Origin: Allolobophora icterica
Taxonomy: Eukaryota; Annelida; Clitellata; Crassiclitellata; Lumbricidae
Assembly (NCBI GenBank): GCA_963556255.1
Contig: OY744606.1
Coordinates: 3,068,692 to 3,132,691, forward strand
Length of the DNA: 64,000 bases
Reading direction: 5' to 3'
Both the position numbers and the translations under genes were made by a program. The notes below the pieces were generated by a model that was given only the letters and a program-made list of their open reading frames with translations, did no database searches and was not told the DNA's origin. Numbering within the stretch: the stretch's first letter is position 1; each line of letters starts with the position of its first letter. Below, one piece after another: positions 31,401-42,310 of the stretch.

Positions 31401-34018
31401 GACAAGCTCACTGACAAACCGCAGTAAGTTACATTGAAGCTGATTCCTGGTGCTGATCCTTTCTGTGATAATTCTTCTCCTCTTTGTTGTACTTTTATAG
31501 GTCGTTAGTTTATTTCAGTGTTGTATTATTTTATTCATCCAGCGATCATGAGCGATGTCGAGGCACAGGAACATTTTGACAACTTCTTTGAAGAGGTCTT
31601 CACCGAACTGGAAGACAAGGTTGGTGCAACGGACAGTCGGAAACGATTGAGCTAAAAACTATCATGTCATATATATTGTAGGAGATTCAAAGCTTCTCAC
31701 ATTGGAGTAAACAAGCTCCATGATCTTCAGTGTGTCCCACATTGTTCAGTCAGCTTTCATTTCATTTACCTTTCCAGCTCACAGTGGTATGCAGTTACAT
31801 GGTACCAGAACACGGAAAGTAAAAACAAGTCTTGCAGCAAACTGTTTTATCCGTATTTGTGACAATGGTGCTTGAATGCACAAAGCTTTGCCACTTGTGA
31901 TCATTTGACTTTATGTTTGGAAAGTTAACTACTGTTTAAATCAGCTGGCTTTCATTTGCACTGCTTGGCTTTTAGTTTAATTACTACGCTGCGAATATTA
32001 TTATAATTATTACTACATATGGCAATTTTTAACTCGTGCAAGGTCACACACATTTGTGAGGACAGAATTTTTGCCAAGCTGCATCATCATGAAAGCAAAT
32101 TCTGATTTCTTGATTTTGCTAAATTTTGTAGTACGGTGAAATTGAAGAAATGAACGTTTGTGACAATCTGGGCGATCATCTGGTTGGCAATATTTACGTA
32201 AAGGTACGTATGTGTATTAAGTGTGAACACTTGGGTCGAGGTATTTATGTCAGTGTATGTAGTTGTCAAGGTATGTACATTAAGGCATACTACATGTAAG
32301 TCAATGTAGAGGCATTTGCTTATGTCAGAAATTTCTGGGTTGTGAAATTGAACGGCTAATAGTATTACTGAACACGCTGAACATGACTTGTTGAAGTAAC
32401 AATTCGGTTCAGAGATCGTTAAGCACATTCCAGTGAGAAATACTCTGGGCAATAGCCCGAAGTAAAGGAGTGAATGCCTTACCTACCTCTCTGTTGCATT
32501 CTGTGTTTAGTTTCGGTATGAAGAAGACGCAGAGAAGGCCGTCACGCAGTTGAACAACCGGTGGTTCAATGGAAGACCAATTCATGCGGAACTCTCCCCA
32601 GTTACCGACTTCCGAGAAGCCTGCTGTCGCCAGTACGAGATGGGGTTAGGATGTGAATTCTATCTTAATGTCAGAGCCTCCTTGATAATTGCGTACTTAT
32701 TAATGACGTATGGATTGATAAAATGCAGTTGGAGCTCACATTTCGTTGAGCTTTTCAATTACAATGCAGTTCTTGTATACTTTTCTCAGATGTAGCCTTC
32801 AGCATTGATTATACAATAGAACTGTATTTGATATTGCCCTCCTTCAAAAGAGCACACTCGAATGTCGATGGTGTTGAGCAGTTGTGAGCGAAGGACTTGC
32901 TCAAGGTCCCGACTCACGGACTGCCATAGTGGAGGCTCGAACCTGTAATGTCCATGTTTCATGTCAAGCGCTCTAATGAGTTGTGACCCACAGGTAATTG
33001 TTGCTGTGCTCTGACCAATGTGACCATGTTGTCTGGTGACAGTTTTACTGGGACATTGGCTGAACCAAGTTACTGACAGAAGGTGACTGTTGATGATGTG
33101 GAGCTGACCAACAGTGGACGTTGGAAACTTTGTTCTTGACTGTTGATTTAATCAGAATAAATAATGGTAATGGTTATTGCAAATTTATATAGCACCACTT
33201 CAAGAGAGCAACAGATTAAGTATCTTAAGTAATTGACTAATTGTACATGTTTTGACTGTGTGGCTAAGTTTTTATTCTGATAAGTGTTTAACCGTTATTC
33301 GTTTTTATGCCTGTTCCTGTGGATAAAGCATCCCAGAAGTTGCTAAAGAATCCTAAAAGTAACTTGCTACTGATGATGCTATATTGATTGTCGTAATTAC
33401 AATTAAAAGACAAAGAATATGACAACGCTGCATTTCAAGTGTGCCACTCTTGCCTATAGTGACTGAGCTCATACAAGAAAACTGACAAGTTAACTGACTT
33501 GGTTTCAATTGACTCCCTGCTGTAATGTTTTGGGTACAGTTGATTTAATAGTTGAATTTTTGCATGTAATATATTTTGTAGCGAATGCACAAGAGGCGGA
33601 TTCTGCAACTTCATGCATCTTAAACCGATCTCTCGTGAGCTGAGGAGGGAACTGTACAGCCGTGTACGTCATGGGAAAAGGTGAGTTGATGTAACGGCAG
33701 TGTCCAATCTTGCAGCTACCAGGGCCAAAGACGTCTTCCTCTATCTTACCTACCCACTTGTGTAAGGTTGGTATTGGAAGTGTTCAGTGCTAGCTTCTGC
33801 ATTTAATTATATGCAAGATTCTTAAGGTGGCTTGGATTTCAGTGCCTGGTTGAAACAATATTTGTACTGTACTGCTATCCTTTATTTTTTGTAACAGGTC
33901 TCGATCCCGATCCCGATCACCCAATCATCGAAGCCGCAATCATGATCATCGTCGTCGTTCTCGAAGCCGTTCACCGCATCGTCGATCACGAAGTCAGGAA
34001 CGATCTGGAAGATTCTAG
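28475..34018 (+). CDS. U2AF1: U2AF1, small subunit of U2 snRNP auxiliary factor (7 coding exons)
   Basis: Exons: 28475-28518, 29858-30012, 31543-31619, 32132-32203, 32511-32644, 33582-33680 and 33898-34018 (stop TAG). All introns are GT..AG and the phases join into 233 codons; human U2AF1 is 240. The protein binds the AG of 3' splice sites, with U2AF2 on the pyrimidine tract. Order of parts: [15 protein letters not shown]; first CCCH zinc finger with Cys18, Cys27, Cys33 and His37, keeping Ser34; a U2AF-homology (RRM-like) domain across exons 3-5 with [19 protein letters not shown] and [20 protein letters not shown]; second CCCH finger [12 protein letters not shown]; then a short RS tail ending SGRF. 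The glycine run of mammalian U2AF1 is absent. Exons 3 and 5 have weak donors (GTTGGT, GTTAGG). I saw no second version of exon 3, so the vertebrate pair of alternative exons was not found. Confidence 0.96.
29265..29475 (-). mobile_element. tRNA-derived SINE, family 2, copy 1
   Basis: Read on the minus strand it begins with a tRNA-like head (TAGTAGCCGAATAGAGCACTG, then GTGTTCAAGCCCC) and ends at GAGGGCAATATCAAATACAG. The same unit occurs at 32815-32990, and a piece at about 34880-34940. Confidence 0.65.
29577..29800 (+). mobile_element. tRNA-derived SINE, family 3, copy 1
   Basis: The head GCGGTGGTGTAGCGGTATTC (A box) has the loop CTTGTAA as in tRNA-Thr(TGT) and a B box like CAGGTTGGAATC. The body contains ACCTTGGACAAGTCGCTCAC, and the end has CATCATCATCATCAT. 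Related heads are at 45650 and 51180. Confidence 0.65.
30345..30832 (+). repeat. 53-bp minisatellite in U2AF1 intron 2
   Basis: About nine units, several of them nearly identical, of GAGATGGCTTGCTTGAAAGA then CCCATTTACAAACGGACAAA and AGTAACATTTTCT. The spacing between starts at 30456 and 30509 is 53 bp. It lies between exon 2 and exon 3. It gives misleading short open frames on both strands. Confidence 0.92.
30833..31542 (+). other. Rest of U2AF1 intron 2
   Basis: A+T-rich intron DNA. The acceptor TTCATCCAG is at 31534-31542. No second copy of the next exon, repeat or RNA gene was recognised. Confidence 0.5.
32815..32990 (-). mobile_element. tRNA-SINE family 2, copy 2
   Basis: It matches the copy at 29265 over AACTGTATTTGATATTGCCC, the GACTTGCTCAAGGTCCC block and the GGAGGCTCGAACC head region. 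It lies in U2AF1 intron 5 (32645-33581), antisense to the gene. Confidence 0.65.
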
Positions 34019-35247
34019 GAAAAGATCGAACAATCTGATGTTTCTGTTTGTGGCGAGATGTGGGACTTTTATCATGTAGTAGTCTTTCTTGTCGTCGGAT
34101 GAGTTGGCTTGGAGTTGAAAAGGACTGCGAACAGTTTGTCGCATTTGTCAGCTCTGCTCTGTTTGTTTAGAAGAGTGAGATTTTTGTTTGTGTTGAAGTG
34201 ATTGTTTTATAAAACGATTCTGTGGTTTAGGCGTTGGAGAGTTGACTGTCTTGTGAATTTGTCGCTGTGGTTAAATTGTGCACTGGTTTGAAATGATCCA
34301 CTCATTTGCAGAGGTTACGTTTGATTTGCACCTGTTATGCTTCCTTCCCTTGCTCCTAGAAGCGGGTTTACTTGGATGAGCTAAAGCTGCTAAAGAAAGT
34401 TAACAACCCTCCATAGTTGGAAGTACGCTGCTGAAAATATTGGGGGAGGGGGTAAACTAAACCATGAAAGACCCATTGCAAGAAGGCTCGAGAGCCTGGT
34501 TTTAATGTTGAAGTTGACAACTCTGGGTATGTCATGTGACAGAATTTAATTGCTTGTTCTTTTGAAGAGAGGAGAATTGTTGTTCAGCCTGCGCCATTCT
34601 AACAAGAAGAGATTTACATTACATTACATTACATAACAAACCGAGAAGAATCGTGCCACAGCTTCACGTTTCTGTGTGACTCTGTGTGGTAAACATTTCG
34701 TGATATAATAATATAATATTTGTAATACATGTACGTATCATGGTTATTAGTCGCATGATAATAAAGGAATATCTTCAAGAAACACAGGACGGTACTTTTA
34801 AAATCTGACTGGCTACATTTCACGATGAATATGTAGATTGATGGGCCACGTTTCAGAACCTCTCAAGATGAAGATGCCTAATGCATTGTACAACACAACT
34901 GTATTCTGACAATATGCCTTCGCTACAAAGTTCAGAAGTGTACATTGAAGCCGGGCAAACGTTAAGATCCTTAAGTATACTGGAAGAGGCAGGTTTTCAG
35001 TTTAGAGTGAAAGTCAGTCTCGGTAGGGAGATTTGGCCCATTGGGTCTGTTTGAGCGGCACGATAGAAGCTGTTAGATGAGATTCACCAGATCATCCGAT
35101 ATGAAACTGCCTCCTTAAATCTCAAACACAACATCATTAGTCCGCAGTGGAATTGCGTTAAAAAGACCAACTTTTGAATACGACATCTGTATCCATTATG
35201 TAATCACACGTACACACGCACACACCAGTGTCGCAGCTACACACAAC
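34019..35247 (+). other. 3' flank of U2AF1
   Basis: Probably holds the U2AF1 3' UTR. ATAATAAAGG near 34758 could serve as a late poly(A) signal, but this is a guess. A short (ATTAC)n tract is at 34615-34633 and a SINE family 2 piece at about 34880-34940. No gene. Confidence 0.4.
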
Positions 35248-35625
35248 CATAGGCGCCGACTGTTGCTTTTGTCTCTGGGTGCCTGGGTCCTCCCTCCCTT
35301 CCCTATCCCTTCCCCTTCCCTTAGGTGGGTGAGTTTTAGCGCATTTTCGGAGAAAGAAAATTGTTTTCTTGTCAGTGGTTACAAGGTGAGAAAAAGTATT
35401 GGAAATCGGTGACGTTCGGACTTCCAGTGTTATTATTTATTTATTATTTTAAATAATAGGCAGGAGCCTAGAAGGTTGGGTATTTGTGTTGCAGTTGTAC
35501 TTGTCAAGTGAGGTTACCAGGGTGTAAAAAATTTGAATTTAAGGTCAAAATTGTTCTGGGTGCCACGCACCCACTGAACTTTCTGGGTGCTTTCGCACCC
35601 AAGGTTCCCAAGGAGGCGGCACCAG
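35248..35625. mobile_element. Diverged element of the CATAGGCGCCGACT family
   Basis: The left end is CATAGGCGCCGACTGTTGC. The right part (GGTGCCACGCACCCACTGAA ... GGGTGCTTTCGCACCCAAGG) is the reverse complement of the sequence at 42140-42290. Other copies are at about 41838-42290 and 61859-62283. No clear target duplication, no coding frame. Confidence 0.6.
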
Positions 35626-36179
35626 GTTTTATGCTCTCAGGTATTTTCTTTGGTCTTTTAATACCTTTCTTTTTGACCAGGCCTAGGTCGGGAGCGCCAC
35701 TGAGTAGATTTCTGGAAGGGGCGCTATAGTTCATTATAGACAGTGAATTAAGTGATTTATACCTCAGGATATAACAAATATGCCCGAACAACTTCTGGAC
35801 ATGGGAAAAATTCTGGCAAGGCATCGACCAGTGCAAAGGCTTTTTTACCAGGGAATTTTCCCCGGTGTAGCGCCGCCTCTGCTATTACGATCTCTCGGCG
35901 GGAGAGTTGCGAACATGGTAGAGAGTTCCTTATATAAGTGACCATCGATTGGTGTTTTTTGCGTAATTATAACGGCGCTAAAGAAGTCATTAGATTAGTG
36001 TATAATGAAGTAAGTAAGCAAACCAACTGCTAACCTTACTTTGGTATACATGAAAGTTTTATCGAAAGTTTAATAAGTGTGTATATCTAATATTAATAGA
36101 TAGGGGGTTTGGGGGCTTTTGTGAAAGAGTCATTTGAACATATTTGTAAAATATATTATATTCGAGACCACAAATTTCT

Positions 36180-37145
36180 CCTGTTAGCTTGGAATCTGAA
36201 TTTGATAATATTAAGGATTGGGCCTCCAGGAACAGAATGACACTTAATTTTTCCAAGACTAAAGAAATTGTATTTCATAGACCGAATCCAAGACACTTAT
36301 CTCTTCCGGATCCTATCAGCAATGTTGAAAGAGTAAAAATTGTCAAATTGCTGGGTGTTCTTTTTCGAGAAGACTTAAAATTTGATGACCATGTTTCATT
36401 TATTTTGAAGATATGCAGCCAACGCCTATACCCCCTAAAAGTCCTCCGATCTCAAGGAATGCCTCCCAGCAAACTAAAGAACATTTTTCAAGCCCTTGTA
36501 GTCTCCCGACTAACGTATGCCATACCATCTTGGGGGGATTCCTGTCGGCTGAGCTGGGTGGAAAAATTGAATCTTTTTTGCGCAGGGCTGGGCGCAGTAA
36601 CCTCTTTAGTGGTGATGGTTTAACTTTAGAGAAGTTTTGTGAAAAAATTGAATTGAAGTTCTTCAAAAGCATCCAGTCACCCCAACACTGTCTTCACCAA
36701 TTACTGCCTGCAGAGCACCTTCATAAATTCAACTTAAGAAAAAGGGGACATGCTTTTGAATTACCGCACTTTAATACATTGCTACATAAGAAATCCTTCA
36801 TCATTCGCTCACTGTACAAGTATAAAAACTGGGTTAATGCTGGTTCTAGTACCTGTTCTGATATCTAAACTGGCTCTTTTTGTAGACCATAGTAATGCTT
36901 ATGTTCCTTAGAATGTAAGGCTTAGATCATAACTTTAGTTATAGATAGGCCTATGTATGTAAATAAGACACTATCGTTTATTGTTTATAATACTGTATAA
37001 TGTATATGTATGTAAATAAGACATTATATAGAATTGCTTGTGTTTAAACTGTCTTACAGTATTACTGATATTGTGATCCTTTTGTATGTATTGTTGTAAA
37101 GTATGAGCGTTTGTCTTATACTAATAAAAGATTACTTACTTACTT
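36180..37145 (+). pseudogene. 3' part of a LINE (reverse transcriptase C-terminus plus 3' UTR)
   Basis: The plus-strand frame reads LESEFDNIKDWASRNRMTLN, FSKTKEIVFHRP, VKLLGVLFREDLKFDDHV and LVVSRLTYAIPSWG. After a frameshift near 36600 it continues with KFFKSIQSPQHCLHQLLP and a stop at about 36868. This is the thumb and C-terminal part of a Jockey/CR1-like reverse transcriptase. A 3' UTR follows, ending in AATAAAAGATTACTTACTTACTT at 37123-37145. The 5' part, with the catalytic box, is missing. Confidence 0.85.
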
Positions 37146-37429
37146 TATTGATTAAGTTGATTTTTAGGGGCGCTAAATTTAGGACTTTTGGAGGGTTGAT
37201 TTATTAACGTTTGGCACAGAGCGCAATATAGCTCGATACGTTCCTCAAAATCAAAATTTAAGAAACAATTACATAATTATAACATGCAGACGATCAAATT
37301 TGTACTTTCAAATCTTTCAAACTATGAAGTCCCGCCTACCGAATCCCACAGTTCGCCAGCATTATAACGTCACAAAGACGTTATCAACTTGTCTTGCATA
37401 AATACCGCTTAAAACCATACCTATTGGCG

Positions 37430-37515
37430 ATGTGCCGCGTGGCTGGTTGCCACCGTGTCACTCACCAGATGTGTACGGACCTCGGTTCGATACCCGCCTG
37501 CGCAGTGACATGATT
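37430..37515 (+). mobile_element. tRNA-like SINE head
   Basis: CGTGGCTGGTTGCCACCGTG followed about 40 bases later by CTCGGTTCGATACCCG, an A/B box pair in tRNA spacing. The acceptor stem does not pair, so it is a SINE or tRNA relic rather than a working tRNA. Confidence 0.45.
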
Positions 37516-37744
37516 TTTGTTTCAACTTTTTTTCGTTTCTAACCTCACAATCCGCAGCATGGGGGCCTACAGATTCTGAATTTCTTGGGGGCTTTTTAAA
37601 ATTTTATTTGTAGGCTACTGTACATGCATTATTATATTTAGTTTTATGTAGAACCTTTTTAAACGGCTTGTGTAGCAAATTCCATCTCGCCTGAGTAAAT
37701 GCATTTATTTGAAAATGATTTGAATTTTTCACTTTAAATCAGGG

Positions 37745-37864
37745 TTGTAGACGAGAGTATACGCGGGTATACAGCGTGTACTCGCCTATAGATAATGTAT
37801 AATCACCTCGCAAAATATTTTTTAGTGTATAGGCCTATCTATACTCACATCTGGAGAGCGTGTA
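37745..37864. repeat. Inverted copy of the GTGAGTACAC repeat
   Basis: Carries AGCGTGTACTCGCC, AATCACCTCGCAAAATA and ATACTCACATCTGGAGAGCG, the reverse complement of words in the 3060-3240 repeat. Confidence 0.55.
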
Positions 37865-39687
37865 GGGGAGACTGGGGATGAAAGTAACAAATTTCGAATT
37901 TCACAAGTTTTGGGGAATTTACAACAAGAAAAACTGAAATCTTTTTGCATCAACCTATGGCCTAACATGTTGGCTATATAATGGAAAAGTATTAAATGCT
38001 TCGTACAACAAATATAGCCAAGACTATCAAAATAGTGAGCGTCGTCGGGTGTTACAACTTACCCCGGTGTCGGGGTAACTTGTAACATGAGCAGGGGCAT
38101 GTTGTAACGATATTGGGGTCTCAGGGCTGGATGGGAGGTATGCGGTGGAAAGGATAGCATAACGATACCATTTTCTGTAGCATAGTCGATAGCATCGATA
38201 GAGATATGTCACGAGTGATTGTTCAAAAGCAATAGCACAGGTCTTTCGCTTGAGGCTTTACAATAATATTTCACAAGGTGAAAATCATAAACTGACAAAA
38301 CTCTTTCTCCTTCATCTAACCTGACTTACTCGTTGCACCAGCACACCCGACTGGTCCATCTCTAATGAAATGGTCATAAAAATTAGCTCTAAGAAAGATG
38401 AATAGAGGATGTGTTGCGTTTCCAATATCATTCACTGCAAGTGCAACAGTAACTAAGCCTATACGGTAGCGCACCTCGTTCGCCTGAAGTTATCGCACCA
38501 ATTTGCTTCAACACCTTTTCTGCTACATTTGAAGGCTTCAGTAGGCCTACCCTGATAACTCCTGTTTCGTCCATATTCCAAATGTCATTAGCTCATTGCT
38601 ATCGAATTTAAAACGATCTATAACTTCTGTTAATTTGTTATAAAATGATGCAACATTTTGGTTGCAACCAATCGCTCTGGAGATGCTTGTGGCTTCTCAA
38701 GTGCGGACAGAAATTGTAGGATTTCTTTTCAGAAAGCCAGAGAACCAATCGGCACCAGCCATTTCACACTTACGCCAGTTTTTTGGAAAGCTGTTATTGT
38801 ATGTCACAATACACTGAAATGCTAGTTTTCTCACTTCTCTGGGTGAAAGACCAAAGTAAATGGATGAAGCATTTTTTATATAGGGCCTACTCTGTCTACC
38901 TTCTTCGACATCTGAAAAGATACGTCTGTTTCTTCCATATTCAACGCTCGGTGCAATATTGACATTGCCGCCAGTTTGTGACTGCTTTTTTATAAATCGG
39001 TACAGGGTGACATGACAGATTTGCAATTCTTTTGCAACAGAGCGACATGACTCATTTCCATTAGTAACTCTATTTGCCTCTTCATGCACTGTTTCCAGAG
39101 GGGTCAGACCTTTTTGTACTTTTACGCTTGTAATAATATTCCTCGTTTTTAAGAGAAGACTCGTCCATGTAATATTAAATAAAATTATTCATTCATAAAC
39201 CTACAATCATACTAAAACTATTACCAGTTAAACATACATTGGGGTTTGCTGTGGCATGCATAGGGGGCAGGTTGTAACATGTTACAACTAACCCCAGTTG
39301 ATTTGGTACAACCAACCCCGTTACTACATGGCTCTAGTTTTTATTTTATATCTTTGGAAAGCATTAACTTACGGTAATACCGCTCACACAGACGCTGCTT
39401 AAATGACAACTCTTCAAATTACGGCAATCCTTAAAAATGTAAAACGTGAATACAGTGAGCCATGAGAAAAATGACAAAAAAGGCAGAAACTCACTTTCAT
39501 GCACAAAAATTTTGTTTTCTTTATAAAAAATTTATTTATTTGAATCCTGCGCAGAAATTTTGTTGACCTTGATTTTTCTAGTTGATCTACATTTGGATCA
39601 ATATAAGCTGGTTCCCTGCTCTCCAGTAACGGCGCTGCGATGCTTGTTACATTCAACCCGTGTTACTTTCATCCCCAGTCTCCCCCC
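37865..39687 (-). mobile_element. pogo/Tigger-like DNA transposon (about 1.8 kb)
   Basis: The terminal inverted repeats are GGGGAGACTGGGGATGAAAG at the left and CTTTCATCCCCAGTCTCCCC at the right, with TA on both sides (37863-37864 and 39688-39689). The minus strand encodes a decayed transposase. TA duplications plus a CENP-B-type helix-turn-helix and DETG point to the pogo branch of Tc1/mariner. Confidence 0.85.
38400..39110 (-). pseudogene. Decayed pogo-like transposase
   Basis: N-terminal part, about 38697-39089: a psq/CENP-B helix-turn-helix region (SVAKELQICHVTLYRFIKKQ) followed by KWRKCEMAGADWFSGFLKRN-like sequence (NWRKCEMAGADWFSGFLKRN in the frame). Further on, at about 38590-38480, a broken frame reads IWNMDETGVIRVGLLKPSNV; the Asp of DETG is the first catalytic acid of the DDE domain. 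Stops and frameshifts separate the parts. Confidence 0.8.
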
Positions 39688-39886
39688 TACGTAGGCTACT
39701 CACCTGCAGACAGAGGCGTCTATCCCACCCCCAGTCATTGGAGCAACTTCCCCTTCCCCCTCTTCTTCCCCCTCCGCTTTCCTCCTTTCCCCCCTCAGTT
39801 AATGGTGGCACACACACTGACAGATCTCCTCTCCCCCCCTATTTCTTGGATGGAGCAATTTGCTCCAGGGTTTCTATGGTGTAGAC

Positions 39887-40224
39887 CAGCGGTTCCCAAA
39901 CTTTTCTGGGTCGCGACCCACTTGTGAATATCTTGGCGGTCTCGATACCCACTGTGTAAAATTAAGCATTGTGTAGGCCTACTAAAATTTGCTTCGTAAA
40001 TTGGTAGGCCTATCGAAATAGGCGGAATTACGTACAGCGGTTAAAAATTTAAAGCATTAGAAGGAAATTTAGGTGAAAACCTGGCAATCCAGCTAGTTAT
40101 AGCGCAATCATAGTCAAATATTGTTGCTGCAAAAAATGAATGTTTCTCAAAAAAATTTGGCGACCCACTTGCCAGAGCTTCGCGACCCACTTTTGGGTCG
40201 CGACCCACAGTTTGGGAAACTCTG
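39887..40224 (+). mobile_element. Non-autonomous hAT-like element (338 bp), copy A
   Basis: The ends are CAGCGGTTCCCAAACTTTTC and CACAGTTTGGGAAACTCTG. A perfect 8-bp duplication, GTGTAGAC, is at 39879-39886 and 40225-40232. GGTCGCGACCC palindromes lie at both ends. Same family as 25438-25774, opposite orientation. Confidence 0.93.
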
Positions 40225-40308
40225 GTGTAGACGCTCCTGCCTGCAGAACGTACTTTGACATATTTAAAAAATCTGATTACATTTCACTACATTACAACAT
40301 AGTAAGCC

Positions 40309-41372
40309 CAGTGGCGGCGCGAGGATTTCAGGTTTGGAGGGGCTGGAGCCCTAGGCTGAATATTTAATCGCGCGTGAGCGCGAAAAAAAATTTTTGATCT
40401 CTTTTTTTGTGTACGAAAAATGCGTTTAAAAAGCAAGGGGCAAGCACTTTGTAACGGCATGCAGATTTTGTATTTTCATAAAATTGTATAATTACATTCA
40501 AACTAATTCAAATCTAAATTTTACTGTTTTTTTAGTTAGTTGCATATTGCGAAACAATATAAACAGAATTATATGTAAACAAACTCATTAATTTTTTTTA
40601 GTTGCTGGTGGCAACGTGTTGACGTGTCAGTTGCCTGGTCTCAGTTATCAAGTTTCCACTTGGCAGTTATTTAACAAAAATAGCAATAAAAAAGTTTCTT
40701 TAAACATTGGGCGAAAGCTGTATACTGTGTCCTCCTCACTGTTAAAGGTGGACCCCTCCCCCACTATCGCCGCCCCTGAATAAATTATCAAAATAATCGA
40801 GTTTTAGTGACTCCAGTGATTGTACGATATATAAATTTATAAAATGGTGTTGGTCTTCTTGTATTGGTCTTATGTGCGTGGCCACCGACAAGTATTGGTT
40901 TACTAAATGCAGAGAGACAGACAGACAGAGACAGAGAGGTGGAGATAGAGAGAGAGAGATGTGGAGAGAGATTGGGGAGAGCGGGACGAAGGAGGCATAT
41001 AGTACTAAGATGGAAGGGCTAGAAAACGAGGAATCTTCTGGCCTTAAGACTTGTTATACAAGGTCATGTGTCAAGCGGCAGCCAAGCTCATACATTGCGA
41101 TGGCCTGTACAACCCTAACTGGATGATGGATGAGTGCTAGGCTAGTCATCTATATCAGAGGGGCCAATAGGCCCAATACACTTTGGTCTAGCTAGGTACA
41201 TTTCTGACGCATCATTTCTTTCAGTATTATTGAGGAAATTCTTGTGCTACGGAGCCTGCTATTTAGAAGTGGGCATTCAAAAGCTTCAGAGATTTCCCGC
41301 TTTTGGTTTGGGGGGCTGAGCCACATTTTGGGGGGCTAAGCACCCCCTAGCCCACCCCTGGCGCCGCCACTG
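40309..41372. mobile_element. Composite hAT-like element (about 1.06 kb)
   Basis: The left end CAGTGGCGGCGCGAGG and the right end CCTGGCGCCGCCACTG are inverted repeats. The flanks AGTAAGCC and AGTATGTA match in 5 of 8 bases, a decayed duplication at best. Inside are pieces of the 1198 family (ATCGCGCGTGAGCGCGAAAA; CTATCGCCGCCCCTG at about 40770) and a GAGA/GACA purine tract at 40910-40960. No transposase. Confidence 0.65.
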
Positions 41373-41509
41373 AGTATGTAGGCCTACCCCGTAAGAGCAG
41401 AATGGAGTTCCGAAGTTTCAGATTTTCAGTTGCTGAAGTTCGTTTTCGCTCTTTACAAGCAGCCTTAGTATTCACTAATGGATTCTCCTTAACTGGAACT
41501 GGTTTTCAC

Positions 41510-41730
41510 CTCTTTTAGCACGTAATAATAGGAATTTTTTTTTCGAAAATCCGCACATCAGCGGCCCTAAGCACAAAAAAAGTTGATGACCTTTTTTTTA
41601 AGTCATTCACCTCTTTTAGCTTATAAAAATGGTCAAATTTTTTGGGAAAATTGGAAAATTGGCGGCCCCTAAAAATCGGCGGCCCTGGGCGGTTGCCCAC
41701 TTGCCCATATGGACGAACCGGGCCTGATTA
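41510..41730. other. Diverged repeat related to the 1198 family
   Basis: Words such as AAAAAAAGTTGATGACCTTT and GGCGGCCCTGGGCGG resemble the interior and ends of the GGCGGCGATC elements. No intact termini and no duplication found. Confidence 0.4.
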
Positions 41731-41837
41731 TATCGGTTCCGTTTTCAGTTGTCAGATATTCAAATAATTAAATAAAACATCATTAGCCTATTGCTTTCAT
41801 AGTAAAATGCTAGTAGGCCTATTAAGAGCCTGATTCA

Positions 41838-42310
41838 TAGACGCCGACTTCTGCTTTTCTCTCTGAGTGCATGGGTCTCCCTCTCTCCCCCTCCCTTACC
41901 ATCCCCTACCCTTAGGTAGGTGAGTTTTAGCGGATTTTCGGAGAAAGAAAATTGTTTTCTTGTCAAGGGTTACGAGGTTAGAAAAAGTATTGGAAATCGG
42001 TGACGTTCGGACGTTCCAGTGTTATTATTTATTTATTTATTATTTAAAATAAAATATAAAATAAATAGATAATTTATGTATGTGCTGGCTGTGACTGTTA
42101 CATCATGCAATGTTGGGTATTTGTGTTGTAGTTGCATAGGCGCCGACTCCTAGGGAGCCTTGGGTGCGAAAGCACCCAGAGAGAAAGTTCAGTGGGTGCG
42201 TGGCACCTAGAAGAATTTTGGCCTTAAATTCAAATTTTTACACCTAATTAACCTCACAACTTGAGAAGTACAACTGCAACACAAATACCCAACTTTGCAG
42301 CGCGAGAAAT
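41838..42310. mobile_element. CATAGGCGCCGACT-family repeat, two adjoining pieces
   Basis: 41838 starts CATAGACGCCGACTTCTGC and continues as at 35248 (GGAGAAAGAAAATTGTTTTC). A second piece starts at 42131 with CATAGGCGCCGACTCCTAGG and contains GGGTGCGAAAGCACCC. Non-coding. Confidence 0.6.

Noticed and set aside
30013..31542. A second, alternative copy of U2AF1 exon 3
   Set aside because: No related exon was seen in this intron; the repeated sequence there is the 53-bp minisatellite.
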